Assembly (NCBI GenBank): GCA_042569785.1
Contig: JBHPGW010000014.1
Location: forward strand, 1-48,938
Reading direction: 5' to 3'
Source of the DNA: JBHPGW01 sp042569785
GTDB lineage: Bacteria; Planctomycetota; Phycisphaerae; Sedimentisphaerales; Anaerobacaceae
Length of the DNA stretch: 48,938 bases
Positions 8,217 through 16,480 of this stretch are shown here, piece after piece. Both the position numbers and the translations under genes were made by a program. Within the stretch, counting starts at the first letter, position 1. Every line of letters starts with the position of its first letter. The notes beneath the pieces were generated by a model. It saw only the letters and a list, made by a program, of their open reading frames with translations, was not told the origin of the DNA and made no database searches.

Positions 8217-9196
8217 GAGTATTAGTTGCCGGCGGAGCAGGCTATATAGGCAGTAATATGGTGGCGATGTTGAAGGCTGCCGGCGCTGAGCCTATAGTTT
8301 TTGACAATCTCAGTAAGGGCCATCTTCAAGCTGTCAGAGATTGTGAGTTTGTCAGGGGCGAACTGGCTGACTACGATCTGCTGGTCGAGACACTGAGAAA
8401 ATACGCTATCGAAGCGGTGATGCACTTCGCTGCCCTGATAGAGGTTGGCGAATCGGTAACCGAGCCTTTGCGATACTATCAAAATAATGTTTCCAATACG
8501 CAGAATCTGTTAAGCGCGATGGAAACCGCCGGCGTGGAAAAATTTGTCTTCAGCAGCAGTGCCGCTGTTTATGGTATGCCGGCGAAAGTCCCGATCGCTG
8601 AAGATGCTGCTACAGAGCCGATCAATCCTTACGGGGCGACCAAGCTTGCGGTCGAACAGATATGTCACTGGCAAAACCAGGCGGGCAAACTTCGCTATGC
8701 GGCTCTTCGTTATTTCAACGCATGCGGTGCCGGCGACAACGGCAAACTGGGCGAGGACCACAGTCCCGAATCGCATCTGATTCCACTGATAATCCAGGCG
8801 GCGATGGGTAAGCGCAAGGACATTAAGATTTTCGGCACCGATTATCCTACGCCGGACGGGACGTGCATTCGCGATTATATTCATATCGAGGACCTCTGCA
8901 GTGCGCATCTGCTGGCGTTGGAAAGACTCGATGAAAAGGCAGAGCTTATTTACAATCTCGGCAACGGCAAAGGCTATTCTGTCAGGGAAGTTATCGATTC
9001 GGTTAGAAAAGTTAGCGGTAAAGATTTTAAGGTGACTGAATCTGGTCGTCGGCCGGGCGATCCGCCGATATTGAATTCTGACGCTGCAAGAGCTAAAAAC
9101 GAACTTGGCTGGAAGCCGCGATTCCCACAGCTTGACGCGATAGTTGAAACGGCGTGGAAATGGCACAGTGAAAATCCTAACGGTTACGAAAGTTGA
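8213..9196 (+). CDS. galE: UDP-glucose 4-epimerase
   Basis: This is an extended short-chain dehydrogenase of 327 residues, close to the usual 330-340 of GalE. The NAD-binding motif GGAGYIG is at residues 7-13. The catalytic elements SSSAAVYG and YGATK (Tyr/Lys) follow, and the family segment ALRYFNACGA is present. It interconverts UDP-glucose and UDP-galactose in the cytoplasm for the Leloir pathway and for cell-surface sugars. The start overlaps the upstream lipoprotein stop by four bases, and the ROK kinase gene begins just after its stop. The three genes are likely one operon for sugar activation. Confidence 0.93.
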   Translation: MRVLVAGGAGYIGSNMVAMLKAAGAEPIVFDNLSKGHLQAVRDCEFVRGELADYDLLVETLRKYAIEAVMHFAALIEVGESVTEPLRYYQNNVSNTQNLLSAMETAGVEKFVFSSSAAVYGMPAKVPIAEDAATEPINPYGATKLAVEQICHWQNQAGKLRYAALRYFNACGAGDNGKLGEDHSPESHLIPLIIQAAMGKRKDIKIFGTDYPTPDGTCIRDYIHIEDLCSAHLLALERLDEKAELIYNLGNGKGYSVREVIDSVRKVSGKDFKVTESGRRPGDPPILNSDAARAKNELGWKPRFPQLDAIVETAWKWHSENPNGYES

Positions 9197-9198
9197 AT

Positions 9199-10155
9199 AT
9201 GAAAAAGATTTTTATCGGTATCGATCTGGGTGGGACGAATATTAAGGTCGGCTGTTTCGACGGCCAGTTGAACCTGCTGCAAAAAACATCGGTTGCCACG
9301 CAGGGTGACATGGGCCCCGATGCGGTAATTGAGAGGATTATCCAGGCCGTCGAAGAGGTTTTATCCACTGCCGATAAGTCACTCGATGACGTCGCCGCTG
9401 CCGGGATAGGCACGCCGGGGCCGGCGAAATACCGCGATGGAATTATCATCCAGTGTGCTAATATGCCGAAACTCAAAGATTTCCCCATTCGCCGGATACT
9501 CAGTGAAAGGCTCGGCAAGCCCGTTATTCTTGAAAACGACGCCAACACTGCCTGCTTTGGTGAGCACGCCACGGGTTCGGGTAAAGGCGTGGACAACATG
9601 GTTTTTTTCACGCTTGGCACAGGGATTGGCGGCGGGATCATCTCCAACGGAAAACTGCTAAAAAGTTCAGGTGACAACGAAGCTGAGCTTGGCCATATCA
9701 TAATTCAAGCTGACGGCAGAAAATGTAATTGCGGACAGAAAGGCTGTGTCGAAACTTATGCTTCGGCAAGTTCGACAGCCAGAAGGGCGGCCGAAGCTGT
9801 TCAGGCCGGCGAAGAATCGAGCCTCAGGCAACTCGCTGAGATAACCTGCAAAGATGTTTTCGAACATGCCGCAGCCGGTGACGAACTCGCCGAAAGAATA
9901 GTCGATGAAACCGCGAAAGCACTGGCGGTTGTTTGCGTAAATATGCTGCATGCCACTGAGCCGGAAAAGTTTGTTTTTGCCGGTGGAATGATCGCGGCGG
10001 GAGATGCGCTGTTAGACAGGATCAAACGTCACTTCACAGAATGTATCTGGGATATAAAAAATGAAGACGCGGTCGAGATATGTTTTGCCACATTAGGAGA
10101 AGACGCGGGCATCATCGGGGCGGCGGCTCTTGCAAAGAATATGGTCAGCGGTTAG
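9199..10155 (+). CDS. ROK-family sugar kinase (glucokinase-like)
   Basis: The protein has 318 residues from the ATG at 9199. A TTG at 9193 is also in frame and would overlap the galE stop. The phosphate-binding segment IGIDLGGTNIKVG is at the N-terminus. The catalytic aspartate lies in ENDANTACFGEH. The ROK zinc motif CNCGQKGCVETYAS is intact. There is no N-terminal DNA-binding helix-turn-helix, so it is a kinase rather than a ROK repressor. It probably phosphorylates glucose or a related hexose with ATP in the cytoplasm; the exact sugar cannot be read from sequence. The last 11 bases overlap the end of larE on the other strand. Confidence 0.9.
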   Translation: MKKIFIGIDLGGTNIKVGCFDGQLNLLQKTSVATQGDMGPDAVIERIIQAVEEVLSTADKSLDDVAAAGIGTPGPAKYRDGIIIQCANMPKLKDFPIRRILSERLGKPVILENDANTACFGEHATGSGKGVDNMVFFTLGTGIGGGIISNGKLLKSSGDNEAELGHIIIQADGRKCNCGQKGCVETYASASSTARRAAEAVQAGEESSLRQLAEITCKDVFEHAAAGDELAERIVDETAKALAVVCVNMLHATEPEKFVFAGGMIAAGDALLDRIKRHFTECIWDIKNEDAVEICFATLGEDAGIIGAAALAKNMVSG

Positions 10156-10978
10156 TCCGTTTTTCTTCCTGTGAAAGTGATTCGTTCAGTGACCCACTGC
10201 GAAAGCCCTGCAGATCGACAGTTACATATTTAAAGCCTATCGATTTAAATTTTTCGATTATTTCAGAGCGGGCAGGTTCGATGGTTACCCTGTTCATATC
10301 TTCGGCGTGAACCTCAATTCTGGCTATGGTTTTGTGGTGGCGAACGCGAAATTCTGCAAGGCCAAGACTTCTCAGGAAATCTTCAGCCTGTTCTACCTGC
10401 TTCAATCTTTCTTCGGTGACTTCCAGGCCGTAACTGATCCGTGAGGCAAGGCACGGCGAAGCGGGGACATCAGCGGTGGGCAGATTCAACTGCCTGCTCA
10501 ATTGGCGAATGTCTGCTTTGGTCAGTTGAGCATCCATAAGCGGGCTGTGAATACCGAAGACCTGCGCCGCGCGGTTGCCGGGGCGATAGTCATCTTTGTC
10601 GTCAAAGTTGCTGCCGCAAACAATGTTTTCAAAGTGGTGCTCTTTGGCGGTATCTTGTAAACTCGAGAAGAGGTGACTTTTGCAGTGGAAGCAGCGGTCA
10701 GCCTTGTTAGCTGAGTATCGGCTGTCGGAAAGCTCTTTTATATCCAGTTCCAATGTATTAGCTCGGATTTCTTCGGCGCAGGAAACAGCCTGGTCATGTT
10801 GGGCACCGGCCAAAGAAGCGCTGACCCCGATGCAGGCAAGAACGTTATCAGAGCCGAGCGTATCGACGGCGACTTTCAATAGAAAAGTGCTGTCGACCCC
10901 GCCTGAATAAGCAACGACAACTTTGCCCAGGCTCTTGAGATTCTGTTTAAGCGAGTTGTATTTTTCCTGTAAGTCCAT
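10145..10978 (-). CDS. larE: ATP-dependent sacrificial sulfur transferase LarE
   Basis: This is a PP-loop ATPase of 277 residues, the usual LarE length. The adenylylation loop AYSGGVDS lies at residues 23-30. The sulfur-donating cysteine is conserved at Cys176 in ASPCLASR. Another pair, CFHC, is near residue 96. LarE builds the nickel-pincer nucleotide cofactor of lactate racemase and related LarA-type epimerases by giving up its own cysteine sulfur. The usual partners larB, larC and larA are not in the window, so the cofactor genes must be elsewhere or the enzyme serves another thiolation. It lacks a good ribosome binding site. It may be cotranscribed with the lipoprotein gene that ends upstream at 10998. 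Confidence 0.85.
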   Translation of the reverse strand: MDLQEKYNSLKQNLKSLGKVVVAYSGGVDSTFLLKVAVDTLGSDNVLACIGVSASLAGAQHDQAVSCAEEIRANTLELDIKELSDSRYSANKADRCFHCKSHLFSSLQDTAKEHHFENIVCGSNFDDKDDYRPGNRAAQVFGIHSPLMDAQLTKADIRQLSRQLNLPTADVPASPCLASRISYGLEVTEERLKQVEQAEDFLRSLGLAEFRVRHHKTIARIEVHAEDMNRVTIEPARSEIIEKFKSIGFKYVTVDLQGFRSGSLNESLSQEEKRTNR

Positions 10979-10997
10979 AATAATTTTTCAGCATTGC

Positions 10998-12302
10998 TCA
11001 ATCGCCTTGTGCTTCTACTTTCTTACTTGAATTTAGTGCGGTTGATAAAAGTTTTCGTCCTTTTTCTGCAGTTGCTTGTTTATCTTCTGAAAAACGAAAA
11101 GAGGCCACTTGATCTTTGAGGTTTTCGCCGGGCTTTAGGCTTGATAGAAAACTGTCCCACTGTTTGCCTTTATCCTGCTCAAGGTTTTGCCGCCATACGC
11201 AATATTCGACCAGTTCCTCTCTGCTCAATATTATTCGCCCGAAATGTTCTTCCTGAAATTTACTATTCGGACTGCCCCAGTAGTTGTAAAAGAACATTGG
11301 GAAAAGAGCGTTTTTTTCGATGCTGTCAGACCAAGCAACCTCGCAAGTGTTTGCGTCCCATTGGCCGTTGGTATAAAATGGTTCGCTGTCACAGGCAAGT
11401 TTTAGCTCAACTTTATATACAGGCGGCCACAACTCGAAGTCAAGAAACAACTCGCTTACCACCTCCCCTGTATCCGGCGGTTCAACATTGGGGTCATCTT
11501 CTTCTTGCTTTTTGGCTTCCCATAATTGCTGATACAAATCCGTTGTCGGGATATAGCGTTCGAAAGATTGTTCTATATTGTCGGCATCTGAAAGGAACCC
11601 CATTTTTTTTGCGAACGTGTCAGAATCTGGATACCCCATTTTCTCGGCGATTAACCTTCGAACTATTTGTAATATCATCTGCTCCGAATCTGTGTTTTCT
11701 AAAGCGATTATTTCTACCGGTTTCAGGTAGCTGCGTTCGAATAGATAATGGAATACATGTGCGCTAAATTCTTCCTCTGTGTCACTTTTATATTCTGATA
11801 CGAGACTGCCTAACCAGAAGTAATATATAATATTTTTACAATCCCGCTTGAGTTGATTATTACAAAAAGCCTTGAGGTTTTTAAAATTAGGGTCATTGCC
11901 TAATTCGTATCCAAGCCAACCTGTTAAAAAATCGATTCCCTGGTCAACTTTCAAACTCATTTTATTTATTTCTTCGTCGAGGTCGTCATTGCCGCGAAAA
12001 CGTTCTGTATAGATCGAGGTTTTACCCATATCCGTTACGACCGAGTCATAAAAACCTGCGCCGCCTACATCTTTCGGCAGCTTACCCTTAAACGTGCCCT
12101 GAAATGTGTTGTCATTGACCTGCTTTTCATATAGTTGACCGATACGCTTGAGTTCTTCCTCTGAGAAATTGCTCGAACAAACGATCTTGCGTTCGATCGC
12201 CTGGCCGTCAGGTTTCATTTCAATGCTGTATTGGTATTGTTCGTCACATCCAATTATAAAAACAAACAGTAAGATAAAAGCCAGGCAAATATTGTTAAAC
12301 AC
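10998..12302 (-). CDS. Large lipoprotein of unknown function
   Basis: The protein has 434 residues and starts at a GTG with a strong GGGAGGT site six bases upstream. The N-terminus is a lipoprotein signal ending FVFIIGC, with Cys19 as the lipid anchor. The rest is acidic and mostly helical, with no repeats or recognised enzymatic motif. It ends about 20 bases before larE on the same strand, so the two may share a transcript. No function can be assigned; it appears to be a planctomycete lineage protein. Confidence 0.75.
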   Translation of the reverse strand: MFNNICLAFILLFVFIIGCDEQYQYSIEMKPDGQAIERKIVCSSNFSEEELKRIGQLYEKQVNDNTFQGTFKGKLPKDVGGAGFYDSVVTDMGKTSIYTERFRGNDDLDEEINKMSLKVDQGIDFLTGWLGYELGNDPNFKNLKAFCNNQLKRDCKNIIYYFWLGSLVSEYKSDTEEEFSAHVFHYLFERSYLKPVEIIALENTDSEQMILQIVRRLIAEKMGYPDSDTFAKKMGFLSDADNIEQSFERYIPTTDLYQQLWEAKKQEEDDPNVEPPDTGEVVSELFLDFELWPPVYKVELKLACDSEPFYTNGQWDANTCEVAWSDSIEKNALFPMFFYNYWGSPNSKFQEEHFGRIILSREELVEYCVWRQNLEQDKGKQWDSFLSSLKPGENLKDQVASFRFSEDKQATAEKGRKLLSTALNSSKKVEAQGD

Positions 12303-12418
12303 TTTTTACCTCCCAATTTTGATAAGTTACTTTTTTCTGTAAATCCATAGCTATATATTACTGGATTGTTGGAAATAAGCAAATTTATATATGCGTTTGG
12401 AATGCTTGTGTTGTGATG

Positions 12419-12910
12419 CTATTTGATTTGTGACCAGTACCACCTGCGTCTGGCAAGGTCTATCCGCCGATCTTTCTTTGCCCTGTCCTGCGCTATATGT
12501 ATCTTTTTTTCTGCCTTGGCCCGTGCTACCAGTTCATTTTTCTGCGATTCAACGTATTGGCTGATCGACTGCAATTCGAATTCATATACATATCTTCGTT
12601 CGTAGTTGTCGAATTTGGAAAAATCCACGTGCATAGCCGTAGACGGATAAAAGTCCACTATACAATACCACGCTTTCAGTGGCGGCAGGTACTTATAGCT
12701 ATTGTTCATCATTATGCCCCGTTTATCGCCGAGCATCTTATAGACGACGGTATCGCCGTTATTAAATTTTGGGACGGTGGTATTTTTTGCGGGCTGGTTA
12801 AGCTCTTCTCCCAGTCCTGGGATTGTCATGGGGTCCTTGAGCCCGATTTTTGCGCATGCGGGCAGAAACAGCAGCGCAGCGAACAATAATAACAAAACAA
12901 TTCTCTTCAT
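12419..12910 (-). CDS. Small lipoprotein of unknown function
   Basis: The protein has 163 residues with a lipoprotein signal peptide (MKRIVLLLLFAALLFLPAC, lipid anchor Cys19). A central compact beta-rich part includes NNGDTVVYKMLGDKRGIMM and a Trp/Tyr-rich strand; it resembles a small SH3-like barrel, but that is only an impression. The C-terminal 45 residues are a strongly charged, Arg/Lys/Glu/Ala-rich helix likely to form a coiled coil. The gene is transcribed toward the large lipoprotein gene, 116 bases away. The function is unknown. Confidence 0.7.
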   Translation of the reverse strand: MKRIVLLLLFAALLFLPACAKIGLKDPMTIPGLGEELNQPAKNTTVPKFNNGDTVVYKMLGDKRGIMMNNSYKYLPPLKAWYCIVDFYPSTAMHVDFSKFDNYERRYVYEFELQSISQYVESQKNELVARAKAEKKIHIAQDRAKKDRRIDLARRRWYWSQIK

Positions 12911-13038
12911 TTTATCACCCTGGATTGATTGAAAAATTCCTCCCTGAATAGTAAAATGGTACCAGAATCGACAGGCAATGTCAAGAAAAATGTCTCTGCC
13001 AGCCTTAAATAGAATTGCGAATACAGGCTAAAACCAAC

Positions 13039-13110
13039 AGCCGATGGAGGGAGTTGAACCCTCAACCTCAGCTTTACGAAAGCTGCGCTCTACCATTGAG
13101 CTACATCGGC
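13039..13110 (-). tRNA. tRNA-Thr (anticodon CGT)
   Basis: A 72-base cloverleaf folds on the minus strand. It has a 7-bp acceptor stem GCCGATG/CATCGGC, a D arm GCTC/GAGC, an anticodon stem CAGCT/AGCTG with loop TTCGTAA, and a T arm GAGGG-TTCAACT-CCCTC. The anticodon CGT reads the threonine codon ACG. CCA is not encoded. It begins 14 bases after the stop of the isomerase gene on the same strand, so it may be processed from that transcript. No separate promoter stands out in the short gap. Confidence 0.95.
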
Positions 13111-13124
13111 GAATTCGGAAATTT

Positions 13125-14846
13125 TCAGCGTCTCATTTGTTTGTATGCGTTTTCTCCGCCGTTGATCAGGTGGATAAGCGGTTGCGGCCGGTCGATGCCT
13201 TCGATGAATTTAGGCCTTGCCGCCCATGGAGTTACCGACAATACGCCGGTTAGGTCCATCCAGTGCTGCAGACGAGCCACCGGTAGGTTCCATGTCATGT
13301 GGAAATGATTGGCCGGCGGATATTGCTTGTACTCTGTCATGCTGGCGTATTTAGGTACGACAAAAGTGTGCGGCCAGGTCGGAGTTGTGAGGTTGCACAT
13401 TGCCTGGCCAAGTTCGGCGGGCACTTGGGTAGTAACCGCTTCGTCCCAGATCATGCTGAACAAGCCGCTTATACTGCTGTAGGCTATTCTTGCCGCCAGT
13501 CCCTCGATGCCGGCAGGCGTCATAAAGTTGACCGAATTTCCGCCGCCTGGGAAGTAGAACTGGTCAGCTAAAGGCATCGAAACACCGTCCATTATTTTCT
13601 TTATCGATGTCCCGGGTTCAGCGGCCCAGTCGAAAGAAGCACTTCCGGAATTGTCGCCATCGACCAGACCCTTGATGTAGAAGTCAGCTTTCTTGTCGAG
13701 CTTCTTGATGCCGATCTTCTTTGCCAGTTCCTGTATTTCCCAGCTTTCCCAGACCTTTCTAAAGTCCATGAACAGTGGCGGATTACCACCTGACAGATAG
13801 GTCATAAACAGCATCGTCAAAAGTCCCTGCACGTCGTTCTCTGTTGCGTACGGCGTTGGTGCTTTGCGTCCGTTATGGTCGAATGTACTGTTAAACAGTG
13901 ACTCCATCGCATCGGCAACCGGCAGCGGAATACCGCGAGGGTCGCTGCCCCATTCGAGCTGACTCATAAACCCGCCGCCAACGGCATTAACCTCAGCCAT
14001 CAGATCGCGGACTATCAGATACATTGCAAGTGATTTGTCAAATTTTTCGCTGTCAGCTTCGTCGCGAAGTTCGAGCCGTTTGCCGACGTAACGGTTCACC
14101 CAGCTACGCAGAGCCTTTAGTTCTTTTTCGTCATATGCTTTTTTCGTTAGCATATCTGCGAGCAATTTCATATCCAGCCGAGTAAGTTCGATACCAAAGT
14201 TGTTTCTCGTGGCCAGTACGTGTGCGAGTGCGGTTTCCATTCCCATCGAGTCGTGTCCAAGCAGAACGACGCGTCTGCCTCGAAGTGATACAGTGGTGAC
14301 AGCGGCATAGCACCAGTCGATCAGGTTCTTTGCGGTCTGCTCGGTCATCTTCGGATCGCTGCCGGTATCGGGCCAGGTGCCTACGTTTAACGTCGCCATT
14401 TTGCCGTACTGACTGATAGCGCCATTAAGAGCGTGTGCGTAAACTACGCCTGGCTTTGGTCCGCTGTTGCCGCAGGTAATATTTATCGGTGTATTGGCCG
14501 GGAACTGCTGGAGCAGTGAGATGCAGGTAAGCTGCGGGAATGCCCATGTGTCCGGCACCAATACGAGGATGTCGACGCCTGCTTTGCGGAACTGCTGTGC
14601 GACGATATCAGCTTGAGCCTCGCCGTCGACAAGGACCGTCGAATAGACAACCTGTACCGCTGTTTTGTCCGGCAAAAGAACGGTGCCGTTAATGGTATCC
14701 GCAGCCATCTTTACGATATTCTGGCAACGGATTTTGCTATCTTTATCGACACGCGGATCACTGGTTGCGAAAACTCCGATGACCGGTGCCTTGGGTGTTG
14801 CTTTTCTGATATTCGGCAGACAAGCCGCCTGGATTTTCTTAGCCAT
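13125..14846 (-). CDS. L-fucose/D-arabinose isomerase-family sugar isomerase
   Basis: The protein has 573 residues. The ATG at 14846 is chosen because a perfect AAGGAGG lies seven bases before it; a TTG two codons earlier is too close to that site. Length and layout fit the L-fucose isomerase family (about 590 residues). The metal and catalytic positions of that family appear conserved: Glu near residue 336 (TENDVQG), Asp near 361 (LFMDFRK) and a late histidine in NHFHMTW. These enzymes convert aldoses such as L-fucose or D-arabinose to ketoses with Mn(II) in the cytoplasm. The precise sugar is unknown, since no fucK or fucA is next to it. tRNA-Thr follows directly. Confidence 0.75.
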   Translation of the reverse strand: MAKKIQAACLPNIRKATPKAPVIGVFATSDPRVDKDSKIRCQNIVKMAADTINGTVLLPDKTAVQVVYSTVLVDGEAQADIVAQQFRKAGVDILVLVPDTWAFPQLTCISLLQQFPANTPINITCGNSGPKPGVVYAHALNGAISQYGKMATLNVGTWPDTGSDPKMTEQTAKNLIDWCYAAVTTVSLRGRRVVLLGHDSMGMETALAHVLATRNNFGIELTRLDMKLLADMLTKKAYDEKELKALRSWVNRYVGKRLELRDEADSEKFDKSLAMYLIVRDLMAEVNAVGGGFMSQLEWGSDPRGIPLPVADAMESLFNSTFDHNGRKAPTPYATENDVQGLLTMLFMTYLSGGNPPLFMDFRKVWESWEIQELAKKIGIKKLDKKADFYIKGLVDGDNSGSASFDWAAEPGTSIKKIMDGVSMPLADQFYFPGGGNSVNFMTPAGIEGLAARIAYSSISGLFSMIWDEAVTTQVPAELGQAMCNLTTPTWPHTFVVPKYASMTEYKQYPPANHFHMTWNLPVARLQHWMDLTGVLSVTPWAARPKFIEGIDRPQPLIHLINGGENAYKQMRR

Positions 14847-14939
14847 GAACAAGCCTCCTTAAAACGTATTTATAAAACGCTGATTATTGGTCAAATGAGT
14901 TTAACTGCGGCTGATATTTATGTCAAGGATCGTTAGCAG

Positions 14940-15656
14940 TTATTTCGTAGCATTGATAGCATCAGCGAGGTTTAGCGTCCCCTCGTACAATGCTCTGCCG
15001 ATGATAGCCGCACCGATACCGCCCAGTTCGATCAGTTTTTTAATATCAGCGATCTCATTTACCCCGCCAGAAGCCACCACGGCAACATCCACCGCATCCG
15101 CTAACGCCTTTGTCCTCTCGAAGTTGGGCCCTGACATCATGCCGTCTTTGCTGATATCGGTGTAGATTATAGCAGCTAAGGGCAGTTTAGCGGCTTTGGT
15201 TGCGAATTCCAGAAGGTTGTGTGGACTATCCTGTGTCCAGCCGTGCGTGGCTACTTTCGATCCTCTCGCGTCCAGGCCCAGCACGAGTTTTCCGCTGAAT
15301 TTTTCTGCCATTTCACTGAACCACCCAAAATCGCTCACTGCTTTGGTGCCGATGATCACACGCTCGACGCCGATATCGAGTAACGTTTTAATCGCCTCTT
15401 CATCCCTGATACCTCCGCCGACCTCGATCTTAAGTTTACCAGGAGCCGCCACCGAAGCTATCGATTCTGTATTGACCGGCTTACCGATCTTGGCGCCGTC
15501 GAGGTCGATAATATGCAGCCATTCAGCGCCGGCTTTGATAAAATCCTTTGCCTGGGCAGCGGGGTTGTCATTGTAGTTTATCTGACGATGATAATCGCCC
15601 TGGATGAGCCGAACGCAATTACCGCCTATTAGATCGATCGCTGGTATTATGTACAT
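14940..15656 (-). CDS. hisA: Phosphoribosylformimino-5-aminoimidazole carboxamide ribotide isomerase
   Basis: The protein has 238 residues, a typical HisA TIM barrel. The first strand IIPAIDLIGGNCVRLIQGDY carries the catalytic Asp8. The second catalytic aspartate lies in LGLDARG, and the phosphate-binding strands VASGGV and IIGRALYEG are present. It catalyses the fourth step of histidine synthesis (ProFAR to PRFAR). No other his gene is adjacent; hisB is about 17 kb away on the other strand, so the pathway genes are dispersed. A promoter with an embedded palindrome lies upstream at 15695-15723. The isomerase gene begins 93 bases after hisA ends and has its own strong ribosome binding site. 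Confidence 0.93.
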   Translation of the reverse strand: MYIIPAIDLIGGNCVRLIQGDYHRQINYNDNPAAQAKDFIKAGAEWLHIIDLDGAKIGKPVNTESIASVAAPGKLKIEVGGGIRDEEAIKTLLDIGVERVIIGTKAVSDFGWFSEMAEKFSGKLVLGLDARGSKVATHGWTQDSPHNLLEFATKAAKLPLAAIIYTDISKDGMMSGPNFERTKALADAVDVAVVASGGVNEIADIKKLIELGGIGAAIIGRALYEGTLNLADAINATK

Positions 15657-15694
15657 CTTAAATTCCTAAAGCATTGTATAAGTCGAATCGCAGG

Positions 15695-15723
15695 ATTTTA
15701 GAGGAAAGCTTTCCGAGTTTCAA
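15695..15723 (-). promoter_or_regulatory. Candidate hisA promoter with central palindrome
   Basis: On the minus strand TTGAAA (15723-15718), 17 bases and TAAAAT (15700-15695) precede hisA by about 40 bases. The spacer holds a perfect 12-base palindrome, GGAAAGCTTTCC, at 15703-15714. That is a plausible binding site for a dimeric repressor, since occupation would block polymerase. Confidence 0.45.
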
Positions 15724-15770
15724 CAGAATTCAAAGTTTTTTTCTTAAATAGGCCAATCTGCTCACTGAAT

Positions 15771-15965
15771 TTACAGCTTGTCGGGCACGCAAAGGTTGTG
15801 CTTGTCGCCGGCTGCTCTTCCGCAATGTTTACATATATACTTTGGATTGCGGACAAGTGACCTGAATTCTTCTGTTTCCTGAGCCTGGTAGCCGAGATTT
15901 GCCAGATAGCACAAATGTATTTCGTGCAGGTCGTGAGGCATTTTAGGTTTTATCTTCTTTAACAT
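15771..15965 (-). CDS. Small CxxC zinc-ribbon protein
   Basis: This is a 64-residue protein. The C-terminal third has CKHCGRAAGDKHNLC, a CxxC pair plus a further cysteine, likely a small treble-clef or zinc-ribbon site. The N-terminal half is helical (MLKKIKPKMPHDLHEIHLC). A GGGGGA ribosome binding site sits just before the ATG. The cysteine pattern and clear start suggest a real gene rather than a chance frame. The role is unknown; single zinc-ribbon proteins of this size often bind nucleic acid or serve as metal chaperones. It lies upstream of hisA, on the same strand, about 115 bases away. Confidence 0.65.
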   Translation of the reverse strand: MLKKIKPKMPHDLHEIHLCYLANLGYQAQETEEFRSLVRNPKYICKHCGRAAGDKHNLCVPDKL

Positions 15966-16480
15966 TTTTCCCCCTGAAATTGATGATCAACAATTCATTT
16001 TACTTACCCCCTTTTTCATACCAGCTATTCTACCAATGAACCAGACAAAAGGCAATAGTTTTTTGAGAATTTATAGGCTAAAAAAAGCCGAACTCATAGC
16101 CATTTTTCTGCTAAATACAACTACTTAGTAGAAATTGGAACTTGATAGCTGCTGTCTGTGACAATTGCTTTTGATGGGGTTTTTTTTGGAAAAAAACAAT
16201 TTTTTTGGCCTATATTGGCTAATTCAGATGCCCCCAAAAGCAAGCTAATGAAGGCCCGAATCGGTGTTTTTAAGAGAAAAAGGGCTTTTATTCTGTTTAT
16301 GTAAAAATCAAGCTTCCGCAATATGGCAATCCGGTATAAAAAATATTGAAAAATCTCAAAAAAAACCTTGACAATTAACCCTGGTTTATGGTGCAATAGA
16401 CTTGGTATTAAGGTGCCGGGATTCGGTTCTTAGCACCGAGAGAAGGAGAGTTGGGGGGAGAAGAGGATTGAGAAGGAAGG
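15966..16480. other. 515-base intergenic region upstream of the PEP-CTERM gene
   Basis: No convincing gene is seen. The first 400 bases are AT-rich with long A and T runs. A TTGACA at 16368-16373 is the only -35-like hexamer near the downstream gene, with no good -10 at proper spacing. A small stem-loop follows, with arms GGTGC (16412-16416) and GCACC (16433-16437). From about 16438 to 16494 the plus strand is almost entirely purine and includes the AAGGAAGG ribosome binding site of the PEP-CTERM gene. Confidence 0.4.

Noticed and set aside
16121..16396. Minus-strand frame of 91 codons in the gap before the PEP-CTERM gene
   Set aside because: It has low-complexity hydrophobic text from AT-rich sequence, no good ribosome site and no recognisable motif.
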